Shown: positions 42,257 through 54,401 of the stretch, piece after piece
Layout of the letters: each line of letters starts with the position of its first letter
How positions within the stretch are numbered: position 1 is the stretch's first letter
Assembly: GCF_014635285.1 (NCBI RefSeq)
Contig: NZ_BMCR01000006.1
Location: 186,001-250,000 of the forward strand
From: Stappia taiwanensis
GTDB taxonomy: Bacteria; Pseudomonadota; Alphaproteobacteria; Rhizobiales; Stappiaceae
Length of the DNA stretch: 64,000 nucleotides
Reading direction: 5' to 3'
The notes under the pieces: generated by a model
What the model was told of the DNA's origin: nothing
What the model saw: the letters and a program-made list of their open reading frames with translations, nothing else
The model's database searches: none
Position numbers and translations under genes: made by a program

Positions 42257-43732
42257 ATGACCATCGACCACGCTTCGCACAGCGCCCGACCGTGCCTGTC
42301 CCAATCGCGTCCCTCGCGGCTCGCGCTGCCCACCCTGTTGCTGGGCGGCTTCATCACCGTCTTCGATCTGTTTGTCGTCAATGTCGCCATCCCGCCGATG
42401 CAGGCCGATCTTGGCGCCGGTTTTGCTGAAATCGGCCTCGTCGTGGCCGGCTATGCGCTGGCCTTCGGCGTGCTCTTGATCGCCGGCGGGCGGCTGGGCG
42501 ACCGCTACGGCCGGCGGCGCCTCTACGCCGCCGGCATGGTCGGTTTCGCGCTGACCTCGTTCCTGTGCGGGATCGCTCCCGACGCCGCCTCGCTGATCGT
42601 GGCCCGAGGGCTGCAAGGGGCAACGGCGGCGATCCTGTTCCCGCAGGTCTATGCCCTGCTGCGGGTGATGTATGACGCGGCGGGCCGCCGCCGCGCCTTC
42701 GGTTTGCTTGGCATCACGCTGGGGCTCGCGGCGATCGCCGGTCAGGTGCTGGGCGGCGTTCTCATCGAGGGCGATGTTCTCGGTCTCGGCTGGCGGATGA
42801 TCTTTCTGGTCAACCTGCCGGTCGGGCTCGCCGCCGCCGTGCTGGCCCGCAGCCTGCCGGAATCGCGTGCAGCGGGTGCCCTGGGCGTCGACTGGGCGGG
42901 GACCTGTCTTGCGACCGCCGGGCTGTTGCTGCTGCTCTTTCCGCTGCTCGAAGGCCCGGCCCGCGGCTGGCCGCTGTGGACCTGGGCTTGCATGGCGGCG
43001 TCGGTCGTGGTGCTGACGGTGTTCATGCTCTGGGAATGTCATGTCACGCAGCGCGGCGGCGATCCGGCGGTGGATCTGGGTCTGTTTCGCAATCGGGACT
43101 TTTCGGCCGGGTCCGTTGTGGTCCTGCTGATCTACTCCACCTCAACCTCGTTGTTTCTCTGCTTTTCGCTGCTGATCCAGTCCGGTCTCGGCTTGACCCC
43201 GTTCGAGGCCGGGCTGGTGTTCGCCCCGGCCAGTGGCGGTTTCGTCGTTGCCTCCTGGGCGGCGCCGAAGATCCAGGCGCGCCTCGGCCCGCTCGGGATC
43301 GCCGGCGGCATGCTGGTCTATGCCGCCGGTCTGGCGGCGCTGATTGTCATGACCTCGGGACTTGGCGACCGAAGCGGCCTTTCGTCCGTACTGCCGGCCT
43401 TCATTCTGGTCGGTGTCGGTCAGGGATTGTCGATGACGCCGCTACTCAATCTCGTGATCGGCATGGTCGACGAGCGACATGCCGGCATGGCGGCAGGGGG
43501 CGTTGCCACCCTGCAGCAGGTGGGTGGCGCGTTCGGCGTCTCCATCGTCGGGATCTTCTTCGTTGGCCTTCTGGGGCCGGATGCCGGCGACGGAGCCGCA
43601 CAGGTGTCGCGCCATGCCGCCGCCTTCTCCGGGGCGATGATCTACAATCTCGTCGCGGTCACCGTATCCGCCGGTCTCATTGCCTGGGCGGCTCTGAAAC
43701 ACAGCAAGACCAGTGCGGAACGAACGGCTTAG
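42257..43732 (+). CDS. MFS transporter, DHA2 (14-helix) drug exporter type
   Basis: The 491-residue proton-driven exporter of the major facilitator superfamily, DHA2 group, has about 14 membrane helices. TVFDLFVVNVAIPPMQADL near 35 is the DHA motif D1, GGRLGDRYGRRRLYAAG near 76 is MFS motif A, LQGATAAILFPQVYALL near 120 and GQVLGGVLIEG near 160 (motif C) fit antiporters. The ATG at 42257 is adopted; the frame runs on upstream into the control region. Divergent from its likely regulator. The last 4 bases overlap the stop of the convergent cyclase gene. Confidence 0.9.
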   Translation: MTIDHASHSARPCLSQSRPSRLALPTLLLGGFITVFDLFVVNVAIPPMQADLGAGFAEIGLVVAGYALAFGVLLIAGGRLGDRYGRRRLYAAGMVGFALTSFLCGIAPDAASLIVARGLQGATAAILFPQVYALLRVMYDAAGRRRAFGLLGITLGLAAIAGQVLGGVLIEGDVLGLGWRMIFLVNLPVGLAAAVLARSLPESRAAGALGVDWAGTCLATAGLLLLLFPLLEGPARGWPLWTWACMAASVVVLTVFMLWECHVTQRGGDPAVDLGLFRNRDFSAGSVVVLLIYSTSTSLFLCFSLLIQSGLGLTPFEAGLVFAPASGGFVVASWAAPKIQARLGPLGIAGGMLVYAAGLAALIVMTSGLGDRSGLSSVLPAFILVGVGQGLSMTPLLNLVIGMVDERHAGMAAGGVATLQQVGGAFGVSIVGIFFVGLLGPDAGDGAAQVSRHAAAFSGAMIYNLVAVTVSAGLIAWAALKHSKTSAERTA

Positions 43733-44943
43733 CGGGGCGCCGGGTCGGATGCGGCGGCCGGCGTGCGCAGGGCGAACAGCTCGACCGGCCGGTCGACCCC
43801 GGTCAGGGCGAAGCGGCCGACGCCCCGGAAGCTGGCGGGATCGGCGGCGGCCACCTCTTCCGTCACCAGAACCGGCTCCCGCAGCTCCTTGGTCTTCGCC
43901 TCGATCCGGGCGGCCGCATTGACCTTGCGACCGATCACCGAAAACGTCAGCCGGTCGGGCACGCCGATGTTGCCGAACATCACCGGCCCGCAGGTCAGGC
44001 CGATGCCGCAGGTCAGCGGCGCCGTGCCGGGCACGGGCAAGGCCGCCAGCCGCGCATGCACCGCCCGTGCCGCTGCCAGCGCCTGCCGGGCGGCGGGGCC
44101 AAGGCCCCCCGCCTCGATCGGGAACACCGCCAGCACCACGTCGCCGATGAAGTCGAGCACCTCCCCGCCGCGCGCCATGACCTCGCCGGCGGTAGCATCG
44201 AAATAGCCATTCAGCACGCGCAAGTAGGCGTCCGGGTCGAGCCGTTCGGCCAGCGCCGTCGAACCGCGCAGATCCGTGTAGAAGATCACCGCGTCAAGGG
44301 ATTCGCCGTCGCCATGGCGGATCCGTCCGGCCAGCACCTGCGAGCCGGCGCGCCGGCCCAGATAGGTGTCGGCCAGGGTCTGGGCGATCCGGGTCTGGAT
44401 CGTTGCGCGGCAGGCCAGTGCCAGACGCATCTGCAGATAGTCGATCTGCTCGATGGTGGCCTGATCGAAGCCCTCGGGCGCGCGGGTCGCCCAGGTGACG
44501 ACAATGCCGCTGGCGCCGACCTCCTGGGCGGTTGGCAGGGCGAAGGGCGTAGCGATGGCGAGATAATCGGTGAAGCCCTGATCGGCCAGGCTGTGAAACA
44601 GCGGGTAGTCGAAGGGCGCGTTGCTTTGGGCAAGCGGGCACCTAAGCCGCAGGTCGCCGCGCTCCAGCATGGCGCGGATCGGACTGTTCAGCCATTCGTC
44701 GCTGTTGGCGTCCTCATGCCGGTGCTGGGCAAGCTCGATGCCGCCGCCGTCAATCCAGAGCACCGTTTCGGCCTCGATCAGCGGGTGCAGCGTCGCCCAG
44801 GACAACATCGCCCGCTCGGCGCGAATGCCACTGGCGTTCATGCGCTGGCACAGGCCGGCGAACATCTCGGCGGTGTCCGGGTCGCCGAGCGCCTCGCGAA
44901 TCAGCCAGTCCTCGATGGCTTCAAGTACCGGGGTCGTCTGCAT
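43729..44943 (-). CDS. Class III adenylate/guanylate cyclase
   Basis: The 404-residue protein has a C-terminal class III nucleotide cyclase domain (about 210-390). The metal-binding aspartates are in FYTDLRGST and FIGDVVLAVF, and the Asn/Arg transition-state pair in VNAAARIE. At the position usually held by Asp in VIGDxVN it reads VIGRKVN, a variation seen in rhizobial-type cyclases and one that makes base specificity hard to predict. The N-terminal 200 residues form a domain of unknown sensory type. The ATG at 44943 begins the conserved sequence; the upstream frame is not conserved. The stop overlaps the MFS stop by 4 bases. Confidence 0.85.
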   Translation of the reverse strand: MQTTPVLEAIEDWLIREALGDPDTAEMFAGLCQRMNASGIRAERAMLSWATLHPLIEAETVLWIDGGGIELAQHRHEDANSDEWLNSPIRAMLERGDLRLRCPLAQSNAPFDYPLFHSLADQGFTDYLAIATPFALPTAQEVGASGIVVTWATRAPEGFDQATIEQIDYLQMRLALACRATIQTRIAQTLADTYLGRRAGSQVLAGRIRHGDGESLDAVIFYTDLRGSTALAERLDPDAYLRVLNGYFDATAGEVMARGGEVLDFIGDVVLAVFPIEAGGLGPAARQALAAARAVHARLAALPVPGTAPLTCGIGLTCGPVMFGNIGVPDRLTFSVIGRKVNAAARIEAKTKELREPVLVTEEVAAADPASFRGVGRFALTGVDRPVELFALRTPAAASDPAPR

Positions 44944-45021
44944 TGCCCTTCCTTGTCGCGCCCCACCTTGTCGCACAGCCCTTGTCCATCGGTGTGCCAA
45001 CGTCGCCGCCCGCAAACGAAA

Positions 45022-45047
45022 AACGGCGGACCGGAGGGCCCGCCGTT
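45022..45047 (-). terminator. Terminator after secA
   Basis: An 8-base stem, AACGGCGG with CCGCCGTT (45022-45029 and 45040-45047), has a 10-base loop and on the minus strand continues into a run of T. It lies 36 bases beyond the secA stop codon. Confidence 0.65.
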
Positions 45048-45082
45048 CGATCAGATCATGTGCCGGGCCGGCGGCCAAGCGA

Positions 45083-47869
<2,787 letters not shown>

Positions 47870-48149
47870 GTGGCGGTCCTTCCGTGAAGCAGGTGCCGCC
47901 CGGCTGTGCACAGGCGGCGACCCGACGATCAGATTGACTTTACATGCGAACGTCGGCCTCAGATCCGCCGTATTGTCGCGGGAGAGGAACGCACGCTTGA
48001 ATGGGGCTGTCCGGCCGTAACGACAGGGACGCCCGACAGATAAGAGGGGGTCAGAAGGTTGTCAACGTCACGTGTTTCGGCGAGTTTGCCAGTACGACAC
48101 GGGGCGCTTGGGTGACCGGACCCCGGATCAAGCCGAAAAGGGAACAGAT

Positions 48150-49058
48150 ATGACACGCATTTCCGCCGGCCCGCTGCGGCGCGGTGCTTTTGCCGCCGCC
48201 TTCGTGGCCTGCATCGCCGCTTCGCCCGCTCTGGCTCAGGAGCCGGGTGAAATCGTCGCCAAGGTGGGGGACACCACCATCACCGAAGCGGATATCGCCT
48301 TTGCGTCCCGTGATTTTTCGGCCCAGCTGGCACAGGTGCCGCCGACCCAGTGGCGCAAGGTGCTGACCGATGTGGTCGTTGACATGAAGGTGATGGCCAA
48401 TGCCGCCGCCGCCGCCGGCATTGCCGAGGAAGAGGACTTCAAGCGCCAGGTCGAATTCCTGAAGATGCGGGCGCTGCGCAATGCCCTGCTCGTCCGCGAA
48501 GTGGAGAACAAGGTCACGGACGAAGACGTCCAAGCCGCCTATGACAAGGAATTCGCCGACTTCAAGGGCGACGAGGAACGCAAGGCGCGCCACATCCTGC
48601 TCAAGACCAAGGATGAAGCGGTCGCGGCCATTGCCGAGCTCGATGGCGGCCGGGACTTCTCCGATCTGGCGAAGGAAAAATCGACCGGCCCGTCCGGTCC
48701 GAGCGGCGGCGATCTGGGCTATTTCACCCGTGGCCGGATGGTCAAGGAATTCGAGGATGCGGCGTTCGCCCTGGAAGCGGGCAGCTACACCAAGGAGCCG
48801 GTGGAGACCCAGTTCGGCTGGCATGTGATCAAGGTCGAGGACGTGCGCGACCAGGCGGCGCCGGAGCTGTCGGAAGTCAAGGAGCGGCTGCGTCAGGACC
48901 TCCTGCGTGAGCGCTATGCGGCGCTGATGGAGGAGCTGAAGGCCAACACGACCATCGAGATCGTGGCCGCCGAGCCGGAAGCCCCGGCTGAAGGCGAAGC
49001 CCCGGCGGATGGCGATGCGCCTGCGGCGGAAGAAAAGCCGGCCAAAGACGGAAATTGA
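48150..49058 (+). CDS. Periplasmic parvulin-type peptidyl-prolyl isomerase
   Basis: The 302-residue exported chaperone-isomerase resembles SurA/PrsA proteins and folds periplasmic or outer-membrane proteins. A signal peptide covers about 1-29 (ASPALAQ). An N-terminal SurA-like helical region precedes the parvulin domain (about 140-235), which shows KARHILLKTKDEA, FSDLAKEKSTGPSG, GGDLGYFTRGRMVKEFEDAAF and TQFGWHVIKVED. An acidic, Ala/Pro-rich tail of about 35 residues ends the protein. It is transcribed away from secA, and a strong terminator follows. Confidence 0.9.
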   Translation: MTRISAGPLRRGAFAAAFVACIAASPALAQEPGEIVAKVGDTTITEADIAFASRDFSAQLAQVPPTQWRKVLTDVVVDMKVMANAAAAAGIAEEEDFKRQVEFLKMRALRNALLVREVENKVTDEDVQAAYDKEFADFKGDEERKARHILLKTKDEAVAAIAELDGGRDFSDLAKEKSTGPSGPSGGDLGYFTRGRMVKEFEDAAFALEAGSYTKEPVETQFGWHVIKVEDVRDQAAPELSEVKERLRQDLLRERYAALMEELKANTTIEIVAAEPEAPAEGEAPADGDAPAAEEKPAKDGN

Positions 49059-49084
49059 CAAGCGCTCTCACCGGTGGTGAGAAG

Positions 49085-49117
49085 AGCCCGTCCCGCTGAT
49101 GCGGGGCGGGCTTTTTT
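49085..49117 (+). terminator. Rho-independent terminator after the parvulin gene
   Basis: A 12-base stem with one G-T pair (49085-49096 with 49101-49112) and a TGAT loop is followed by TTTTTT. It ends 27 bases after the stop codon. Confidence 0.88.
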
Positions 49118-49154
49118 ATTAGCACCTGCCAACTTCCGGAAAGGCGGCCTCTAG

Positions 49155-50393
49155 ATGTCGGACGCGATTTCTCCCCTTGCTCCCAAGTCCTACCCCGAAA
49201 TGCCGGCGGTCGGCGGCGTTCGTTTCGCGACCGCCGCAGCGGGCATCAAATACGCCGATCGGACCGATGTGCTGCTGGCGGTGTTCGACGCGCCGGCGGA
49301 GGTTGCCGGCGTGTTCACCCGTTCGCGTTGTCCGTCCGCGCCGGTCGAGTGGTGCCGGGCCAATCTGGCCAGCGGCAAGGCGCGGGCGCTGATGGTGAAT
49401 TCGGGCAATGCCAATGCCTTCACTGGCAAGAAGGGGGCCGCCTCCACCGCGCTTTCGGCCGAGCTGGCGGCAACCGCGGTGGGCTGCGCGCCGGAGGAGG
49501 TTTATCTCGCCTCGACCGGTGTCATCGGCGAACCGCTGGACGCGGAGAAATTCCGGGGCGTGGTCGATGATCTGGCCGGGGCCGCCAACGCGGATGCGGG
49601 CCGCTGGCTGGAGGCCGGCAAGGCGATCATGACCACCGACACCTTTCCCAAGGTCGCGACCCGCCGGGTCGATCTGGGCGGCGTCACGGTGACCCTCAAC
49701 GGCATTGCCAAGGGCGCGGGGATGATCGCGCCGGACATGGCAACCATGCTGTCGTTCCTGTTCACCGATGCGCCGATTGCCGCGCCGGTGCTGCAGGCAC
49801 TGCTGGCCGATGCGGTCGGGCAGTCGTTCAATGCCATCACCGTCGATGGCGACACCTCGACCTCGGACACGGTGCTGTTGTTCGCCACCGGTACGGCGGG
49901 TGGGGACCCGGTGCGCGAGGTGGCCGATCCCCGGCTTGAGCCGTTCAAGCAGGCGCTGGCGGAGCTCAGCCGGGAGCTGGCGCATATGGTCGTCAAGGAC
50001 GGCGAGGGCGCGCGCAAGTTCGTCGAGGTCACTGTCACGGGTGCCGAAAGCGATGCCTCGGCGAAGCGGATCGCCTTTTCCATCGCCAATTCGCCCTTGG
50101 TGAAGACCGCGGTCGCCGGTGAGGATGCCAACTGGGGCCGGGTGGTGATGGCGGTCGGCAAGGCCGGCGAGCCGGCCGACCGGGATCGGCTGGCGATCTG
50201 GTTCGGCGATGTGCGGGTTGCCGTCGAAGGCGAGCGCGATCCGGACTATTCGGAAGAGGCGGCAACTGCGGTGATGCGCGGCGAGACCATTCCGGTGCGG
50301 GTCGATCTGGGCCTTGGTGAGGGAACGGCGACGGTCTGGACCTGTGACCTCACCAAGGAATATGTGACCATCAATGGCGATTATCGCTCCTGA
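49155..50393 (+). CDS. argJ: Bifunctional glutamate N-acetyltransferase / N-acetylglutamate synthase ArgJ
   Basis: ArgJ transfers acetyl from N-acetylornithine to glutamate in the arginine pathway and may also use acetyl-CoA. The 412-residue precursor self-cleaves before Thr197, seen in [15 protein letters not shown], to give alpha and beta chains. [12 protein letters not shown] near residue 80 and [15 protein letters not shown] near 225 are conserved blocks, and the C-terminus [11 protein letters not shown] is complete. Its last 20 bases overlap the following GNAT gene, and MutT follows, an order common in rhizobia. Confidence 0.95.
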   Translation: MSDAISPLAPKSYPEMPAVGGVRFATAAAGIKYADRTDVLLAVFDAPAEVAGVFTRSRCPSAPVEWCRANLASGKARALMVNSGNANAFTGKKGAASTALSAELAATAVGCAPEEVYLASTGVIGEPLDAEKFRGVVDDLAGAANADAGRWLEAGKAIMTTDTFPKVATRRVDLGGVTVTLNGIAKGAGMIAPDMATMLSFLFTDAPIAAPVLQALLADAVGQSFNAITVDGDTSTSDTVLLFATGTAGGDPVREVADPRLEPFKQALAELSRELAHMVVKDGEGARKFVEVTVTGAESDASAKRIAFSIANSPLVKTAVAGEDANWGRVVMAVGKAGEPADRDRLAIWFGDVRVAVEGERDPDYSEEAATAVMRGETIPVRVDLGLGEGTATVWTCDLTKEYVTINGDYRS

Positions 50394-51201
50394 GGCGGAG
50401 AGATCCGGGATCGCGGCGCCGGCTGTGCCGCTGTCCCGGGTGCGGACGATCGAGGAAGCCAATCTCAACGGCTTCCCGAGCGATCGGCAACTGATCGACG
50501 GGCAGTGGTTCCTGCGTCTGTCGCCCGGCAATCCGGCGCGCCGGGTCAATTCCCTGAATGTGTTCGACCCGGCGGATGATGTGGACTGCGCCGCCCGGCT
50601 TGCGGCGGCGCGGACGGTGTTCGCCAGGGCCGGGGTGGCCTTCCACTTGCGCTGGACGCCGCTGGTGCCGCAGGCGCTCACCGGCCATGTGGACGCGCTG
50701 GGCTGGCTGCGCATCGGCGAAACCGGTGTCTGGAGCCGGCCGATTGACGCCGATGAGGTGATGTCCGGGGAGAGTGCTGGTGTGGAGCGGGTGACGCTGG
50801 CCGACTGGCTTGCAGCCTTCGGCGCCACGGGGGGCACCCGGCCGGAGGCGGTCACGCCGCTGGCACTGTCTCGGCTCGGGGCTTCGCTGGAGCGGGTGGC
50901 GGCCGATCTGATCTGCCTTGTTGCTCGCTCGGCGGACGGGGCACCGGCGGCGGTCGCCGTGGCGGTGGCCGACCGGGACCTCTTGGGCATCTACGATCTG
51001 GCGGTGGCGCCGTCCTGCCGCCGGTCGGGGCTTGGCCGGCAGATGGTGCGGGCCTGTCTGGCCCATGGGGCGGCTGCGGGCTGTCGCGAGGCCTGGTTGC
51101 AGGTCACGGCGGAAAACGCCTCGGCGCGGGCGCTCTATCGCGGGCTCGGATTTTCCGAGGCTTACCGCTATCACTACCGCGCGCCGCCGGATGCCGATTG
51201 A
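50374..51201 (+). CDS. GNAT-family N-acetyltransferase
   Basis: The 275-residue protein has a C-terminal GNAT domain (about 135-270). Its acetyl-CoA loop [13 protein letters not shown] is near residue 214, and the [13 protein letters not shown] motif lies near 248. The N-terminal half resembles an additional half-GNAT module (W-F-L-R-L-S...NSLN near 46), as in the alphaproteobacterial proteins found between argJ and mutT. It overlaps the argJ end by 20 bases, so translation is coupled. The acceptor is unknown; an amino acid or protein role is possible but unproved. Confidence 0.83.
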   Translation: MAIIAPEAERSGIAAPAVPLSRVRTIEEANLNGFPSDRQLIDGQWFLRLSPGNPARRVNSLNVFDPADDVDCAARLAAARTVFARAGVAFHLRWTPLVPQALTGHVDALGWLRIGETGVWSRPIDADEVMSGESAGVERVTLADWLAAFGATGGTRPEAVTPLALSRLGASLERVAADLICLVARSADGAPAAVAVAVADRDLLGIYDLAVAPSCRRSGLGRQMVRACLAHGAAAGCREAWLQVTAENASARALYRGLGFSEAYRYHYRAPPDAD

Positions 51202-51263
51202 CCTTCCCGCCTTATGGTGAGCAAACCCTTTCCCTTCCGTCCCGAAACGAAACGAGATCGAAC

Positions 51264-51662
51264 ATGAAGCTTCTGCTTGTCGCCGCCTGCGCTCTGCTGG
51301 ACGTGGACAACCGGGTCCTGATCGCGCAGCGGCCGGACGGAAAGGCAATGGCCGGATTGTGGGAATTTCCCGGCGGAAAGGTCGAGGCGGGCGAGCGCCC
51401 GGAGGATGCGCTGATCCGGGAACTGGCCGAGGAGCTCGGCATCACGGTTAAGAAAGAGTGCCTCGCGCCGCTCACGTTCGCCAGCCACGCTTATGAGGAA
51501 TTTCACCTGCTGATGCCATTGTACGTCTGCCGACGATGGTCGGGCACGGTGGCCGGACAGGAAGGTCAGGCGATCAAGTGGGTGCGGCCGGTGCGGCTCA
51601 GGGATTACCCGATGCCAGCCGCGGACGAACCGCTTGTTCCGCATCTGATGGATCTGGTCTGA
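51264..51662 (+). CDS. mutT: 8-oxo-dGTP diphosphatase MutT
   Basis: The 132-residue Nudix hydrolase of MutT type removes oxidised dGTP from the nucleotide pool. The Nudix box is intact: Gly38, Glu44 and R52-E53-L-x-E56-E57-L-G59 in PGGKVEAGERPED...RELAEELGI. LLLVAACALLD and AQRPDGKAMAGLWEFPGG match the MutT N-terminus. The ATG at 51264 follows a weak GAAACGAG; the upstream frame overlaps the GNAT stop region. Third gene after argJ. Confidence 0.9.
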   Translation: MKLLLVAACALLDVDNRVLIAQRPDGKAMAGLWEFPGGKVEAGERPEDALIRELAEELGITVKKECLAPLTFASHAYEEFHLLMPLYVCRRWSGTVAGQEGQAIKWVRPVRLRDYPMPAADEPLVPHLMDLV

Positions 51663-51717
51663 GCCGAGACGCCGTGCCGATTGCCATCGCGGGATGTGCA
51701 GATAAAAGGCGCGACAG

Positions 51718-51933
51718 ATGCAATCAATCACACAGGCCATGTGCGGTCGCGGCGAGGAGCTTGTCCGTCTCTCGAACCGCTTCCTGAAGGACCGGTCCGG
51801 CGAGATGATGCTGGAATACGGCCTGATGGCCGGATTGATCTCGGTGGCAATTCTCACCACCCTTGCCGGTATCGGCAAGGTGCTCGACGAGAATGTCTTC
51901 ACGGTGATCGCCAGCGCGGCCTCGGCGGTCTGA
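51718..51933 (+). CDS. Orphan Flp/Fap-type prepilin
   Basis: The 71-residue protein has the form of a Flp-type class IVb pilin. A 28-residue leader ends at Gly28, followed by the exact processing motif G|EMMLEY in which Glu is +5 and Tyr is +6, then a hydrophobic helix (GLMAGLISVAILTTLAGIG) and a short C-terminus ending in AASAV. It would be cut by a TadV/CpaA prepilin peptidase. No tad/cpa genes are in the window, so the assembly system must be elsewhere. The leader is longer than average and the start at 51718 has no clear ribosome site. It is 55 bases after mutT. Confidence 0.8.
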   Translation: MQSITQAMCGRGEELVRLSNRFLKDRSGEMMLEYGLMAGLISVAILTTLAGIGKVLDENVFTVIASAASAV

Positions 51934-51999
51934 CGCCCCCATCAGGGCGCCCCAACTCCCTGAACACGTTTGCTTTTCGCGTGCCGTCGGCCAGCCGGG

Positions 52000-52911
52000 T
52001 CACTTCCGTCCCGGGCGGGCCGGATCATGGGCCGGCCGTTCCGTGGTGCCGAGGGCATCGGCCAGCCGCTGGCGGGCCGAGCCCGGCTTGAGCGGCTTCT
52101 GCTGGCTTTCGTGCGGCGCCCAGCCCGACAATGAGACGATGTCGAAGGTGGCGCGCAGGCGCCCGTCCGGATCGGCATGGAGCTCCTGGTAGAGCTCGGC
52201 CGCGCGCAGGAACACCCGGCGTGGCAGCGGTGTCCGGCTGCGGTCGCGCAGCACGCTGGTCGCGCCCATGGCCTTGAGATCGCGCATCAGGTCAAACAGC
52301 GTATCGTAGCGCACGGTGACCCGGTCGAAATCGGCGACCGGCAGGGCAAAGCCGGCCCGTTGCAACAGCGCTCCGAGCGAGCGGGTGTCGGCAAAGGGGG
52401 CGACCCGGGGGGCGGCGCCGCCCTTCACCTCCAATTCCGCCCGCATCAACACATCGCCCAGTTCGCGCAAGGTGTCGCCGCCCAGCAGGGCGCCGAGAAA
52501 CAGACCATCGGGCCGCAGGGCGCGGCGGATCTGGATCAGCGTGCCGGGCAGGTCGTTGACGAAATGCAGCGCAAGCGGGGAGACGATCAGATCGACCGAG
52601 GCATCGGCAAAGGGCGGCAGCGCATCGTCGATCACCAGATCGCACCCGGGAACGGCGGGGTCTGCCAGAAACAGATCCGCCCGGATTACCCGTTCCACCT
52701 TGCCGCTGGCGCGCATCAGGGTCGTCATCCGCCCGGTGTGGCCGCCGAGATCAATGCCCACTTCAAAGCTCTTGTTCACGGTCTGCAGCCGCTCCGCCAG
52801 GTCGGTGGCGGCGGCTTGCAGCAGAAAATCGGCGCCAGCGACGGCACGGGTCAACGCCTGGCGGCGGCGCTGGGCTAGAAGAGGGCGATCAAACAGTTCC
52901 GGCTGGGACAT
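52000..52911 (-). CDS. SAM-dependent methyltransferase, NDUFAF5/BioC-like
   Basis: The 303-residue class I methyltransferase shows motif I in the weak form GIDLGGHTGRM near residue 51, DLVIDDALPPFADASVDLIVSPLALHFVNDLPG near 90-120 (motifs II/III), and a C-terminal region PLPRRVFLRAAELYQE. The MSQPELFDRPLLAQRRRQA start is typical of alphaproteobacterial homologues of NDUFAF5, an Arg hydroxylase/methyltransferase-like assembly factor of respiratory complex I; BioC is a less likely alternative. It is divergent from comF with 183 bases between. Confidence 0.8.
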   Translation of the reverse strand: MSQPELFDRPLLAQRRRQALTRAVAGADFLLQAAATDLAERLQTVNKSFEVGIDLGGHTGRMTTLMRASGKVERVIRADLFLADPAVPGCDLVIDDALPPFADASVDLIVSPLALHFVNDLPGTLIQIRRALRPDGLFLGALLGGDTLRELGDVLMRAELEVKGGAAPRVAPFADTRSLGALLQRAGFALPVADFDRVTVRYDTLFDLMRDLKAMGATSVLRDRSRTPLPRRVFLRAAELYQELHADPDGRLRATFDIVSLSGWAPHESQQKPLKPGSARQRLADALGTTERPAHDPARPGRK

Positions 52912-53094
52912 CCGGGGTCCTTTCCCGAGACGATGCGTCCCGCAACTCATGCGGGACAAAATCGGCGAATGCGCGCGTATTGTGCTAGCATCGCGGCAGA
53001 GGCGTTGCGTCAAAGCATGTCGCCGGCATCGGGTCAACCGGGAACGCCGGTCGGCATCCGCGGCGCGCCGAAAGGCGAGGGTGGAGCCTGAAGG

Positions 53095-53952
53095 ATGACG
53101 GAGTGGTCGGAACCGGCCCCGGAGGCCGCAACGAGGGGATGGCGGGGCATGCGCGGACGACCGGTGCTTTCCGGCCTGTTCGCTCATCTGCGCCGGGCGG
53201 GTGCTGCCACGGTGGCGCTTGCGGTGCCGCCCAGTTGCCTGTGCTGTCACCGGCTGGTTGAGGCGGATCAGGCCCTGTGCGCCAGTTGTTGGGCGCAGAT
53301 CCCGTTCCTGGCGCCGCCCTGGTGCGCGCGGCTCGGTTTGCCTTTCGCCTATGACCTGGGGCCGGAGGCGTTGTCGCCGCTGGCGATTGCCCGCCCGCCC
53401 CGGTTCGACCGGCTGCGCGCGGCTTGCGCCTATACCGGTCCGGCGCGGGCGCTGGTCACGGGGCTGAAATACGGCGACCGGCCAGCGCTGGCCGAGGCGA
53501 TGGGGCGCTGGATGGCGCGTGCGGGCGGCGAACTCCTGTCGGCAGGCTCGGGGGAAGAACTTTCGGAGGCGGGGCCGCCGCTGCTCGTGCCGGTGCCGCT
53601 GCATCCCTGGCGTCAGTGGGCGCGGCGCTACAATCAGTCGGCGCGGCTGGCGCGGGCGGTGGCCGGGGCGAGTGGCTGCGAGCTGGCGCCGGAGCTGCTG
53701 CGGCGCATCCGCCGCACCCGCCGGCAGGTGGGGCTCGACCGCGTGTCGCGGGCCAGCAACGTGCGCGGCGCCTTTGCCGTGGCGCCTGAGGCGGCGATGC
53801 GGCTGGCCGGCCGGCGAGCGGTGCTGATCGATGATGTCTACACCACCGGGGCGACGGTCTCGGCGGCGACCCGGGTGTTGCGGGCGGCGGGCGCGGTGGC
53901 GGTCGATGTGCTGGTTTTCGCCCATGCGGGGGCGGACACGCCGCTGCAATAG
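53095..53952 (+). CDS. comF: ComF-family phosphoribosyltransferase
   Basis: The 285-residue ComF-like protein belongs to the family required for DNA uptake in some bacteria but common in many non-transforming ones. A double zinc-ribbon is present near the N-terminus (cysteines at about 48, 50, 51, 62 and 65), followed by a phosphoribosyltransferase fold with the PRPP-binding motif AVLIDDVYTTGAT near residue 241 and the upstream RRYNQSARLARAVA block. The N-terminal 40 residues are extra. The ATG at 53095 is chosen; the methyltransferase gene on the other strand is divergent. Confidence 0.86.
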   Translation: MTEWSEPAPEAATRGWRGMRGRPVLSGLFAHLRRAGAATVALAVPPSCLCCHRLVEADQALCASCWAQIPFLAPPWCARLGLPFAYDLGPEALSPLAIARPPRFDRLRAACAYTGPARALVTGLKYGDRPALAEAMGRWMARAGGELLSAGSGEELSEAGPPLLVPVPLHPWRQWARRYNQSARLARAVAGASGCELAPELLRRIRRTRRQVGLDRVSRASNVRGAFAVAPEAAMRLAGRRAVLIDDVYTTGATVSAATRVLRAAGAVAVDVLVFAHAGADTPLQ

Positions 53953-53972
53953 CCTGGCGGACGGCTGGGGAC

Positions 53973-54002
53973 TTGTAGCCGGCGTGTTTTGTTCAATATA
54001 AG
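53973..54002 (+). promoter_or_regulatory. Promoter candidate for the grxC operon
   Basis: TTGTAG (53973-53978) and TATAAG (53997-54002) are spaced by 18 bases, 106 bases upstream of the grxC start, in an otherwise GC-rich 155-base gap. Confidence 0.4.
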
Positions 54003-54107
54003 CCGTGGGGCCCGCCGGCCTCAGGTCTTGGCCGTTTGCGGGATCGCGAGCGGATGACCGGCCGCAGGCGGCGGGTCTTCGGCGCATTGAGGTAAGGACA
54101 CTGGCGT

Positions 54108-54362
54108 ATGACTGTGCAAATCTACACCCGGCAGATGTGTGGCTACTGTTCGAGGGCCAAGAGCCTGTTCGCCCGGAAGGGGGTTTCCTTTCAGGAACTG
54201 GATGCCACCTTCCAGCCGGAGCTGCGTCAGGAGATGATCCAGCGCGCCAAGGGTAAGGCGACCTTCCCGCAGATCTTCATTGGCGATGTCCATGTGGGTG
54301 GCTGCGACGAGTTGATGGCGCTGGACCGGGCGGGCAAGCTGGACCCGTTGCTGGCGGGCTGA
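54108..54362 (+). CDS. grxC: Glutaredoxin 3
   Basis: The 84-residue glutaredoxin reduces disulphides with glutathione. The active site is CGYC at residues 11-14 (the family norm is CPYC; the Gly variant is common in alphaproteobacteria). The cis-Pro loop TFPQIFI near 52 and the GG-C-DEL segment near 63-68 contact glutathione, and the extra Cys after the GG is notable. It is first in a cluster with a nitrilase-family amidase and DUF1178 and follows comF. Confidence 0.93.
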   Translation: MTVQIYTRQMCGYCSRAKSLFARKGVSFQELDATFQPELRQEMIQRAKGKATFPQIFIGDVHVGGCDELMALDRAGKLDPLLAG

Positions 54363-54401
54363 GCGGGGCGTATCCGTGAGGGCCGATAAGAGGGGCGAGC
54401 G

